Part shown: one piece after another, positions 12,291 through 24,300 of the stretch
Numbering within the stretch: position 1 is the stretch's first letter
Layout: every line of letters starts with the position of its first letter
Assembly (NCBI GenBank): GCA_032717465.1
Contig: CM064671.1
Coordinates: 58,066,864-58,130,863 of the forward strand
Length of the DNA stretch: 64,000 nucleotides
From: Coenobita brevimanus
Lineage: Eukaryota; Arthropoda; Malacostraca; Decapoda; Coenobitidae
Direction of reading: 5' to 3'
Translations under genes and position numbers: made by a program
Notes under the pieces: generated by a model
Told to the model about the DNA's origin: nothing
What the model saw: only the letters and a program-made list of their open reading frames with translations
Databases searched by the model: none

Positions 12291-12821
12291 TTGCAGGGAC
12301 AATCTCACCATTCATAACAGGTGGAGGAGCAAGTGGAAGTCACGTTTGTCAGGCCATTTCACAGCTCCTAACTTCCCAGACCTAGCTCGCTGTGTGTACA
12401 AGTTCTTTGCTGAGGATTGTCAGGTTCGGGTCGTGACTAGGAATCTGTAAAATCTGGCCTGTCTCTTCATGACAGTGGCACGTGGACTAATTTTGCTGTT
12501 CATGTAAGACAAGACTCAGAGCAAGACTGGTATTTTAATTATCAGTGTACACAGTATGCCTCACACCCATGTACAATTGTACCATCTTTTTGACTATGTG
12601 ACCGGACACAGCCTTGCCACCTTGAACATAATTCACTTTTACTTGGCCCAGATTTTCATTGGTTTGCATCTTACTTCACGTAGCTCAGTGGCAGAAAAAG
12701 ACAATATTCCAGCTCCAGAGCCTATAAATGAAACTTCTTCTTGACTAGCTTCGTATTCTAGTGCTTATTATCTATTGTTACAATTCAGCATTCAAGGGAG
12801 AGTTGGCAATTTTAGACCAAG

Positions 12822-12866
<45 letters not shown>

Positions 12867-13266
12867 AAAAAATTGTGATGTGTTTGGACATTTATTAGGC
12901 ATGGCTCAAAAAAGAATCATTTAATTAGCTATGCAGAGGTTTCCCGCAGTCGCTACCTATCAGAGTCTAGATGTTTCATTCCTCTTAGTGTGCATGAATT
13001 CCATACATGACCATTTAATTCAGCTCTAAGTATTATATCGAACACAACGACTGTTTATCAGTATCTGAATACAATAGTCCGTCAGCAGCATGCATACAGT
13101 AACAATGTGTGAAATAGTTAATAATGAACAAACACGAAAATGTGTATATTCTACTAAGAGAACAAGCATTTTCTAATTGTCTTGGTTAATTCTATTGCAA
13201 ATTATGCTGAGCTATGACTGTTCCTACTGGCAAATGACTCTTTGTAGCTCAGGAGAAGCGTATCAC
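12291..13266. other. Intergenic between the LINE and the receptor 3' end
   Basis: A plus-strand frame near 12300-12450 looks somewhat protein-like (DLARCVYKFFAEDCQVRVV) and follows an acceptor-like TTCCTTGCAG at about 12287-12296, but I recognise no domain and see no partner exon. A (CA)n tract is at 12823-12865. The stretch next to 13266 probably includes the 3' UTR of the receptor gene. Confidence 0.35.
12823..12865. repeat. (CA)n microsatellite
   Basis: A pure CA run is directly visible. Confidence 0.97.
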
Positions 13267-13551
13267 TTATTGAGAAAAGGTTATGCCTGTGTTCTGTCTT
13301 CCACGAACAGATACGAACCTTCCCAAAATTATCTCTGATACCATGGCCACACACCCTAAGCTGAGGCCCAGGAGGAGAAGCAATAAAGGTCCTTGAATGT
13401 GTGTGATTGTTAAACTTTGTAGGCCAGAACTGCTGAAGTCGTCTTCTATCTTCTCTCCCTGTTTTTCATTCAGTTCTTGCCGTCTCTTTAGGCGACGCTC
13501 CCGTGCAGCAGAGTCTAACACTTCTTTTTTCCATTGTTCATATAATCCTGC
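13267..13551 (-). CDS. Ionotropic receptor terminal exon (TM4)
   Basis: It starts AGLYEQWKKEVLDSAARERR after CACTTAG, then a charged linker, then TM4 (GPLLLLLLGLSLGCVAMVSE) and a TAA stop at 13267-13269. Confidence 0.9.
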   Translation of the reverse strand, partial: AGLYEQWKKEVLDSAARERRLKRRQELNEKQGEKIEDDFSSSGLQSLTITHIQGPLLLLLLGLSLGCVAMVSEIILGRFVSVRGRQNTGITFSQ

Positions 13552-16500
13552 CTAAGTGACGAGAGAGCCATTAGTGGATAATATTTTTAAATTTTCCTCC
13601 TTTACTAGGGACAAGTATTTTTTTATAAGCAAATGTAAAACATATACACATATTTATCATTGTAATACACTGTATCACGTAACCTACCTGTGATACAATC
13701 CTCAGCACAGTGTCGAATGCAGGCTTATAGGGAGCATCATGTGGTATAGGCCAGGCCATCAGCATATTAAACATGCCCTCCCTCCCTAAGTACAGAGGAG
13801 AGGATCCATCAAGCCGTAGAAAATGTTTGGATATTGTTAGCTCCATATTTAAGTGACTTCCAGCATGAGACTGCCTGAGGACAACACAGAAATACTCTTA
13901 ATTCGGTGTTTTCGTGTTACATTTCTAATTATGAGAAACTTATGAAATACAGAGATCACATACAGCATCCTTAATATCATGACTAGGTTGGGTTCTAACT
14001 TCCAGTAAATGTATGTCTGTAGTGTAACGGTCAGCTTACACACGTGTGACATTGGCAGATACATCAATAATCATATTCAAACCGTATTTTGTAGGCCCTG
14101 AGAGTCAGCTGCTTCTGTCAATGGAAGTGAGCTGCTCTAATGTAGAAGGGCTTTGGAGTGTAAGGTCATAAGTGAATGGTGAACTTATGCTGTAGTGCCA
14201 TTTTTTTTTATTCAATGAAGAAGGAGCCACAAGCCGGGAACCTGCAAATTGCTCCCTTTAAGAAAAAACAAAAGCAAGATAACAGACAGCCAAATTCAAG
14301 ATCCGTTCATTTTGAGATCATAGGCAGTAGGAAATACAGACAGAGCGAGACAGTTCCAGATTTAACCCGTTGCACACATGAAGGACTGGAAGTAAGTGTT
14401 AACACTTGCATTAGGGAGTTGGACAGAAAAGGGATAACAGTTTGTTGCTAGACGGGTGCTACGCACCCACCATAGTGGTGGAGGGATGCAAGCAGACAGT
14501 TTAGAGGAGTGACCACTGAAGTAACAATAGAAAAGAGATAAAGATGCAACAGTGCAGCGAAGAGACAGTGGTTGAAAGAAGCCAGTAAGAGGAGGAGAAA
14601 TAATGAGACGAAAAGCCTTTGACTCCACCTTGTTGAGAAGATCTGTATGTGAGGAGCATCCCCACACCTGAGAGTTCTACTCTACATGGGTGCGAATAAA
14701 ACCCGTGTATAGATTCAACAAAAGTGAAGGGATTACGAAGGAACGGAGTCAGCTTAGCAAACACAATCTCTTGGAAGCAGCTTTTACAAGAGAGGTGATA
14801 TGTTCCTTCCATAATATATCCCTAGAGAATGAAACCACAAGTTTAAAGATAATGCTGGATTGATTTGGATATTGTTAAATATTAGAGGGTACTCCTGTGG
14901 AAGATTTAGTCAGGTTGATTGATATAAGAATTGAGTTTTGGTGCATTAAAAATAACATTATTTTTATCCCAGTCAGAGATATGAGCCAACTCAGACATGT
15001 GTGTCATAGCCTCATCCCTTGATTGTTGGAGCAACTGTTGATATGGATGCTGAGGGTCACAGATGGAAAGGTGAAGGGTGGAGTCATCAGCATATGAGTG
15101 GATAGAGTAGGATGTACAGCTTAAAAGGTTATTAATGAATATCAGGAAGAGAGGTGGATATAGGACAAAACCCTGAGGAACACCACTACTGATAGCTCTA
15201 AGAGAATAAAGGTGGCCGTCTACAAAAGCAGCTGTAGAACGACCAAGAAGGAAGCTATTGAAGAAGGCACAGATAGAAGCATAGAAACAGTAAGAGGTTG
15301 TTTGGAAATTAAAGATTTTAGCCAAACTCGATCAAAAAACTTTGAGGTGTCAGGTTCAATGGCAAAACTTTCTCCAAAGTCCCGAAAGGAGGATGACAAG
15401 GAGTCTGAAAGGTAGGTGAGAAGATCGCTAGTGGAACGTCCCTGGTGGAACCCGTACTGACGATTATAAAGAAGGTTATGATAGGAAACTTTTGAAATGC
15501 AGGATGTTAAAGCAATTGGGTGATAGAGGAAAGGGAATAGTCAACCTTTTTTGGGACAGGCTGATGAGGGTAAATTTCCAGCAAGAAGGAAAGGTGCAAG
15601 TTGATGGACAAAGGTGAAAGAGTTTACCTTGGCAGGGATTAAGCACAGAAACACAGTTCTTGATGATGACAGAAGGGACCCCATCAGGCCCATATGCTTT
15701 GTTAGTTTTGAGGCCAGTGATGGCAGAAAATGCATCAACTGAAGAAACTTTAACATCAGCCATGAGGAAGTCATAAGCGAGAAGTGATGAAGGGACAGCA
15801 CCAGAATCATCTAGGTGGAACTGGGGGAGAAAACATGAGTGAAGAGTTCTGTTTTATCAGTAGAAGAAATAGTTACACAGCCACCAGAGCGGAAAAGAGG
15901 AGGGAAGGATGATGAGATAAAATTGTTAGAAAGGTTTTCGGCAAGATGCTAGAAGAAGTGGGAAATGTTCGGTGTGAGAGATTTCACAGCATTTAGTATG
16001 AACGAAATTATATTTATCAAAGCAAAGAACAGACTTGGCACAATTTCACACAGAAATGTAGAAGAGGTGAGATTCTGGAGTGTGTTGGCTCCGGTACCTT
16101 TTTTAGGCCTTCTCCTTGCTGTGGACAACATGAGAACAAGTGTGACTAAACCTAATTTTTTTCTTGTATTAGTCAAAGGATATGAGAAAGGAATGTATGC
16201 TTCCATGCCCAAGAGAAAAACCTCTGTAATGAGCAGGGCACACCCAGAGGGCTCCCGACCATGAATGAAATTATCACTCCAAAGAAAATCAAAGAAATCC
16301 TGCCTGAGGGCCTCCCATTCAGCAGCTTCAATGTAGCCTTACTGGAATGATTGGAAAGGTTAGGGTGATAATGCTGTGATCAGAGGAACCCAACGGAGAG
16401 GAAAGAGTAACAGTTTAAGCAGAAGGATTAGTTGTAAGGAAGAGATCAAATACGTTGGAACTCTTTCCAGGGCGGTCAGGGATATGGGTAAGATGCTGTA

Positions 16501-19500
16501 CAAGCTGCTCTAGGTCGTTAAGGATAGAAAGGATGTAGGCTTGTTCACCACCAGGTGGGTCAGTGAAGGGAGACGAGAGCCAATGGATGTGGTGGACATT
16601 GGAATCTCCCAGAATTAAGAAAATTTGTCATCAAAGTTATTCAACAGGATGTGAATATAAGAAAAGATGGGAAGGACAGACTATTGCTCTCCATTGTCTA
16701 CTGAGTTGGAATTGTACCCACGATCATAATATTTACCTTTAACCCGTCATGTCCCGAGGTTTTCCGCACCTCCGACATCCCCCAGTCCCGAGGTATTTTC
16801 GATTTTTTTTTTTTTTTGGCTAAAACCTCCGCTTTTGGTGAGAAACATCGAAAATTCATAGAGAAATCGCTCACCTGAGGTTTAAAATACTCGATCTAGG
16901 TAGGAGTACCTCCTTACCTGACTGGGTTCTCTAACAGGCTGGCATCAAAGAAAATGAGTTCTGTGGGAGGGTAACTATTTCACACAACTCATAAACGGTA
17001 TTTATTTATTTACTTGGTACGAATTTATATGTAGTATGAGAGTATATTGGATTTCAAGCAGTAATATTGGCATTATAAGCATTGTTCCACTCATTAACTA
17101 ATGACCATACCTGACCTTCTTTTACCACATTACCTGATCATTATTTCTGACTGTTTCTTCTTCTAATGCTATGTAAACTTTGTCCTCCACATTGTCATCG
17201 ATTGGGGAATCACTCTGGCCCTGAATATCTTTACTGTCCAGGTCACTGGTAACAGGTGAATTGCCGAGACAATGGCGTGAGGGGGGGAGGGGGGAGGTTA
17301 TGTGGTGTAAGGCATTGTCCCTGCTTGGCGTTTTGTAGAGGAATAGAGGAAGGTGTCCCATGTATACGTACGAAAAGTCACACGCGAAAATTGAAAATTG
17401 TGCAAACTAGGGACCTTGCAATTGCATGACGTACCAGTACGTCGCCGGGACTGGCAAATGCAAAATCTTGCAATGTACCCATACGTCGACGGGACGGGGC
17501 TGGTTTAAGAGATACACTAGACCCATCTGACCACCGAATGCTCATCCTATTGTGGCAAACATAAAATAAAGTATATTAAAACCTTCATAAGGAGAAGAAC
17601 TGGACTGGTGATGATTTTGAAATGCTGTCTTTAGTAACTGACACAATATTCACTAAGTATGAATAGGAATTAAGAATAGGAGTTGCAGCCTGTTTTGAAA
17701 TAGACAAAATTTTATAAAATGGCCATGCACATTCACAACCCATGTGTTTCTGAAACTCCTCAGTGATCATACCAGTTATCATTAACTTATAAAGTCCAAC
17801 GAGGTTTGTTTTATCTCAGTCATGGGACCATGGAGATAACATATTTTCTCTAAGGGTGTGAATGCTCACCATCCAGTTGTTTGACAGGGTGATGCATTCT
17901 GCTACCTACACTGGATGACAAACTCATATAGTTTCTTGTTAGCGAGGACAACCATTCACCGTGTTTGCTAAACACTGTATAATCAAACTGAGGCCTGGTG
18001 ATCAAGGAGTTTAGGAATTCGAGAAGTATAGTCTATAAAGGTTCACATTTGAGGGAAGGTTGGAATTTACAGCTCACACAATACAACTCAGGGGTTAAGT
18101 AGCCTAGCCCAGTGCCCTTATGCTCCTGATGAATCATAAACTACCAATGAGTAGATGGGTGATATTTGTTATAATGGTATTAATGAAGAAAAGGCCTCAG
18201 GTTTTACAAGTTATCTCAGACCTGAGGAAAACTGTTTGGTGTTAGTAACAGTGATGCAATCTATCACAGTCGCGTCTTTTCGAATTTTTTGCTGAAAATC
18301 GTCCGACAACCATAATAAGCCAAAAGTAAGTCATGGCATGCCAAAATATTAAAAAGGCATCATTGGGCTGAAGAGATTAACGACAACTCACTTTTTCTGA
18401 AGAGCAGCAGTGAGTCCCTTAATATTGTCAAAGCCCAATTGTATCAGGTTACCCATCGCTCTGAACAGACTAGATTCAGAACTTAAAAGGTAAGTCTTGA
18501 ACGAGGAACCAGAAGACTCCAATGTTACACTGCAAAACAATAACATTTTATTAAGTAAATAAAATGAAAAGGCAATGCCTTCAACAGACTAATTGAATAA
18601 TAATGTAGAAACTGCTCATTAATAACTTGCATCTGCCATTTTTAAATATGTACACGTACAATCAACCACCTATGTCTTACAGTTCAGTGTTCAAGAAATA
18701 TTTATATAATTTAGTTATACCAGTTGTTTATAATGAAATATATACGGTACCCTAATGCTTCTATCTTAGAAACAGTATCAGGATTTTGAACATTCGGAAT
18801 CATGTACTCCAGAACAATATATGCTGGAAAATAGATTTCAAAACCAAAAATATGACCTGAAATACTGTCATATTTTTTTGGATAAGAGGAGGATGTACTG
18901 AGCTGCCATACACTACATGAACAAATGATCTGCAAATGTTGAAGAAGAAAGAGTCATTTTGAGGTATGAGACCGAATCAACCATGTTAGTGGCTAAGACT
19001 GTAAATTCAGTGTTATAATGAACCAGGCTTCTGAGTTCTCGTACATTTCTTGACATTAACAGAAATTCATAGAGAAATGTTCTGCTTTTGTCCAAAGGAA
19101 AACCATTTTGTACGCCTTTGGGCATTACAAATCCCTAAGAACTTAACCCGGGACTGGAACTACGAAGTTAATAATGCAGAAAAATAATTTCTAAGACAAA
19201 CTCAGGAACTGAAGCTAAACGAAAGCATGTCATATGAAATAAGTTACGCAAAATTACTTCGATTATTATTTTATACTCAGTTCAGCTTATGCTCGGTAAT
19301 AATGACAAGCAGAGAAGTCTGGAGATATACATACGGTTTCATTATGCCATTGGACAGTTCTCGTGCTGGATAGACATTTGGTTTAATGACATGGCGGCCT
19401 TCTTAATAATGCCGCCGTTAGCAGCAAAAAGAGCATCTACTGAGGGAAATGAACCTAGAATAGTCATGGTCTCGAGTGTTCTTTGCACTGAACACAAGAA

Positions 19501-21237
19501 AGATATGTTGGAACTTAACTAGTTTAATAACACATTCTAACTACAACTGTCAGTGAGCAACAGTTTTGCTTCAGTTTTATGACAGTCTTTGAGATGTTCT
19601 TTTCCTTTACAAAATAAAATCTTGTTTATACATGATTGCGGTGCACACTATAATGCACATGGAATTATCACTTGAAGTTAAAATTTCACGGCTGCGTGAC
19701 AGTCTCTGCGTACAGCACTAATCTCCACCCAGTCATCTTTCCCTTGGGCGGCACTGATATAATATATGTTACTATTATATAAACAATTTTCGACCCTTAA
19801 CTACTCTTAACCCGCCCCATCCCGACGACGTATGGGTACGTTGCAACGATTTGCATTTGCCAGTCCCGGCGACGTACCAGTACGTCGTGCAATTGCAAGG
19901 TCGCTAATTTGCACAATTTCCAATTTTCGCACGTGATTTTTCGTATGTATACACGGGACACCTTCCTCTATTCCTGTACAAGATACCAAGCAGGGACAAT
20001 GCCTTACACTGCATAACCACCCCCCTCCCCCCCTCACGCCATTGTCTTGGCAAAGGACCTGTTACCAGTGACCTGGCTAGTAAAGTTATTCAGGGCCAGA
20101 GTGATTCCCCAATCGATGACAATGTGGAGGACAATGTTTACATAGCATTAGAAGAAGAAACAGCCAGAAATAATGATCAGGTAGTGTGGCAAAAATAGGT
20201 CAGGTATGGTGATTAGTTAGTGAGTGAAACAATGCTTATAATGCCTTTATTACTGCTTGAAAACCAATATACTGTCATACTACATATACATTTGTACCAA
20301 GTAAATAAATAAATACCGTTTATGAGTGGATAAAATAGTTACCCTCCCATAGAACTCGTTTTCTTTGGTGCCAGCATGTTAGAAAACCCACTCAGGTAAG
20401 GAGGAACTCCTACCTGGATTGGGCACTTTAAACCTCAGGTGAGCAATTTCTCTATGAATTTTCGATGTTTCTCACCAAAAGCGAAGGTTTTAGCCAAAAA
20501 AAAAATTCGGAAATACCTCGGGACTGGGGGATGTCGGAGGTGCGGAAAACCTCGGGACATGACGGGTTAAGAATGAAACAGAAATCTACACACACACATC
20601 ACACCTAGGTGTAATGATCAAAAACAAACTATCTCTGGCTGACTACATCAGCGAGAAGGTACGGAACATGTATACACTGCTTGCAAATATTAGAATAGCA
20701 TTCACATACATATATGAAGACATGCTAAGAAGGATAATAACATCATTCATTAGACCAACCCTGGAATATGCATCAGTAGTCTGGAGTCCTCATCTCAAAA
20801 AGCACATAGACAAGATTGAAAAAGTTCAAAGGGCCGCTACAAGATGGATACCAAGCTTAAGGGACCTAAGCTATGAAGAAAGACTAAATAAACTGAATCT
20901 ACCAACATTACAGGAGAGAAGGAAAAGAGGTGACATGATAATGCTATATAAATGCATATCAGGAAAGGAGAAAATAGACATAAATGATTACCGGTACTTA
21001 ACATATGGAGAAACATCAGCAAGAGGACACTGCAAAAAATTGCATAAGAAGAGAGGTGATAAAGACGTAAGGATATTCAGTTTCCCAAACAGAGCAATTG
21101 ATCAATGGAATGCACTACCGAATGAAATAGTGTGTGCCAAAACAATTCACAAATTTAAGGATATGTACGATAAATATGGTTTAAGACACGGGACAGTACG
21201 AGCTTGACTCATTCCTGTAAAGATACAATTAGGGAAG

Positions 21238-21326
<89 letters not shown>

Positions 21327-24300
21327 ACAATATCAGCTACCACATGGTACAAAGTCACTGAGAACTTCGGAAGCAGATTTAATGCTTAACCTGTCACGTC
21401 CCGAGCACTTTCGCACCTCCGACACCCCCCAGTTCCGAGCATTTTTGGATTTTTTTTTTTTTGGCTAAAACCTCAGCTTTTGGTGAGAAACATCAAAAAT
21501 TCATAAAGAAATAGCTCACCTGAGGTTTAAAATACTCGAAACAAGTAGGAGTACCTCCTTACCTTACAGGGTTTTCTATCAGGCTGGCTGCAAAGTAAAC
21601 GAGTTCTATGGGAGGATAACTATTCCACACCACTGATAAACGGTATTTATTTAATTATTTGGTACGAATTTATATGTAGTACGACAGTATATTGGTTTTC
21701 AAACAGTACTATAGGCATTTTAACCATTGTTTCACTCACTAACTCATCACCATTCTTGATCTTCTTTTGCCACATTACCTGATCATCATTTCTGACTGTT
21801 TCTTCCTCTAATGCTATGTAAACTTTGTCCTCCACATTGTGTTCGATTGTGGAATCACTCTGGCCTGAATGTCTTTATTTGCCAGTTCACTGGTAACAGG
21901 TGAATTGCCGAGACAATGGGGGGGGGGAGGTTATGCAGTGTAAAGCATTGTACCTGCTTGGCATCTTGTAGAGGAATAGAGGAAGGTGTCCCGTGTATAC
22001 GTACGAAAAATCACGCGCGAAAATTGAAAATTGTGCAAATTAGGGACTTTGCAAATTCCATGATGTACCAGTACGTCACCGGGACTGGCAAATGCAAAAT
22101 GTTGCAATGTACCCATACGTCAACGGGACTGGGTGGGTTAATCCAGTCTATATGGTGTTCAGACTGAAATGTCAGATACAGACAAATATCCTGAATGTTT
22201 CATTCAGGATATTTTCATGTATGATAATTTCTACCAGTGTAAGCTTTGTTGCTATAGTAAAAGTCTGAGTATTATTTTTTTCGGATGGGTGGGGGATGCT
22301 GTAATATAATAATCGCTCTACCAGGCCAAAGAAAGAACTTATAATTTTCCACAGCATCCTTTGTTTAGTAAGAGTCCTAGAACACTGTACCCCAATAATG
22401 TATTTAAGTTGAAATCAACACAAAACATTTATCTTTCATTTAGACTATGGTATGAAAAGCAGTCGACAGTTCTGCTTTTACATTTACTTCCATTTTTTCA
22501 TCATTTATTAAACCTCTTGCAGTAGTTAGTCGTATATGTGGAACAGTATATTTCTTTTCTCGGGTGTAAAGTGTAAAACGTTCCCTCTTTCTTTGTCGTA
22601 TACCAAACACAACCATACTTGTCTACTGCTCTGACCAGCTCCTCGATTGTCTCCGGTCTGGGAGGTCGCCTGGGGAGGGTCAAGGAGGCGATGAGACTGC
22701 TGCGATATCCTGTTCCCACCACGACACCGAAGAATAACCATACGCCCACCAGGATGTGGTTAGACTGGCTGGTTGAGAGGCGGCCGTAGAGTCCCTGACC
22801 CAAAAGACTGCCCACCATCTCCAGCACCACTGACCCACTACCTAGCACTCCATGACGCTTCTGCCACATTTCTGTCCCCGTGATCTGCATAACGGGAAAC
22901 AGATGGTCATGTACACCATTATTCATAACAGGATATGTAGAATTATAATTCACCAAGAACTGAATGTGTAAAAATCACTTATGTAATGTTATCATACAAG
23001 AATTAATCACTGCCACTGGAAAAATACTAGCGTAGAACAACCTTATAACCAATATAGTAACTAACAATGGTATAAGATAATACCACTTTCATAAATCAGA
23101 ACATTCAGGAGTGAGTCCCTTCAATATGCTAGGCGAATTGAAATCAGATAAGGGGGTAATATCCCATTCCATGGCCGAGTATTGGGATCCAAAAAGTTGC
23201 TCTAAACAACACTGTATCTATGATGGACATGGCATTTAGGTGAAGAGATACTATTCTGAGAAAATTGGCATTCCGTCATACCCATAGGCTCTTAACAGCA
23301 ACACATGCTAAACCCACTAAGTATCCTGAAATCATCTGAATCACTGTTCACCGCAAGGTTATTCCAGCATACTAAAATTTATAGTTTAATTTCCGATATG
23401 CTGGGGTTCGCAATGAAATAATTATTTTTACTACACAAATACAGTCATGCGTATCGTGCAGCCACTGAATGACCGGAATCAGTTTTGTGTGAGTTTCCTA
23501 ACTTAATACATAAATTCAGCCACTGTTAACGCCTTTAATAACAGATATATCCTTACTGACTTTAGCCACCAGAAAGTGAAAATGATAAACAGTCATGAAC
23601 ATTGTACTTGGTGTCAAGAATTTTATGGCGAAATTTATGTCCATAAGTTGTTCCATGCCCCATGCAGGAAAAGATCTCAGACCCAAAACAGTAGATAACA
23701 GTTCTACAACGTGCCCATCTCAACCATTACCTTGATTAGGATGGCGCATACAATGATTGTGGAGGCCAACATGGCAGCCCACACTTGGCCACTAAAAGGG
23801 TAGTAGAAGCTTAACCAACTAGGCTCTGGAACCGGGGAGGCCATGACGAAGAGAACCATGGTTTGATCATAAACGAACGTGTAGTCCCACCTGATAGTTT
23901 TGAGTAGTTATGAACAATTCATTTAGTATATCTGTCCACTTATATTGCTATCTTACAGTTTCGTTCCACTTCATGACCAAATTATGATCGACATAATAAT
24001 GTGCACTTGATTATAAAAAAAAATCAACAGTCTGCAATTATTTTCTTTAAGTTTTTGCATTTGTATCTGATGTTTTTCCTTCCCCTGCTTGTTTTCTCTC
24101 TCTCTCTCTCTCTCTCCCTAAAAAAAAAAAGCAGGGCTTTTTTCTCTGACAATAGCCAGAAGCAACTAGAAAAAGACATTCTAGGTCCTTTTATAGAAAT
24201 AGTTAAAATTAGTGTGTTACCTCTCAAGTCTCCTGGGAAGAACTGCATACATTAAAGTGGTTATAAACGACCTGCGAGCCTCCACTTGGTCTGTCACCTG

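Noticed and set aside
18711..19125. Additional receptor exons in the large intron
   Set aside because: The 22619-22884, 18392-18529 and 13688-13874 exons already join in phase with full S2 coverage, leaving no gap for them.
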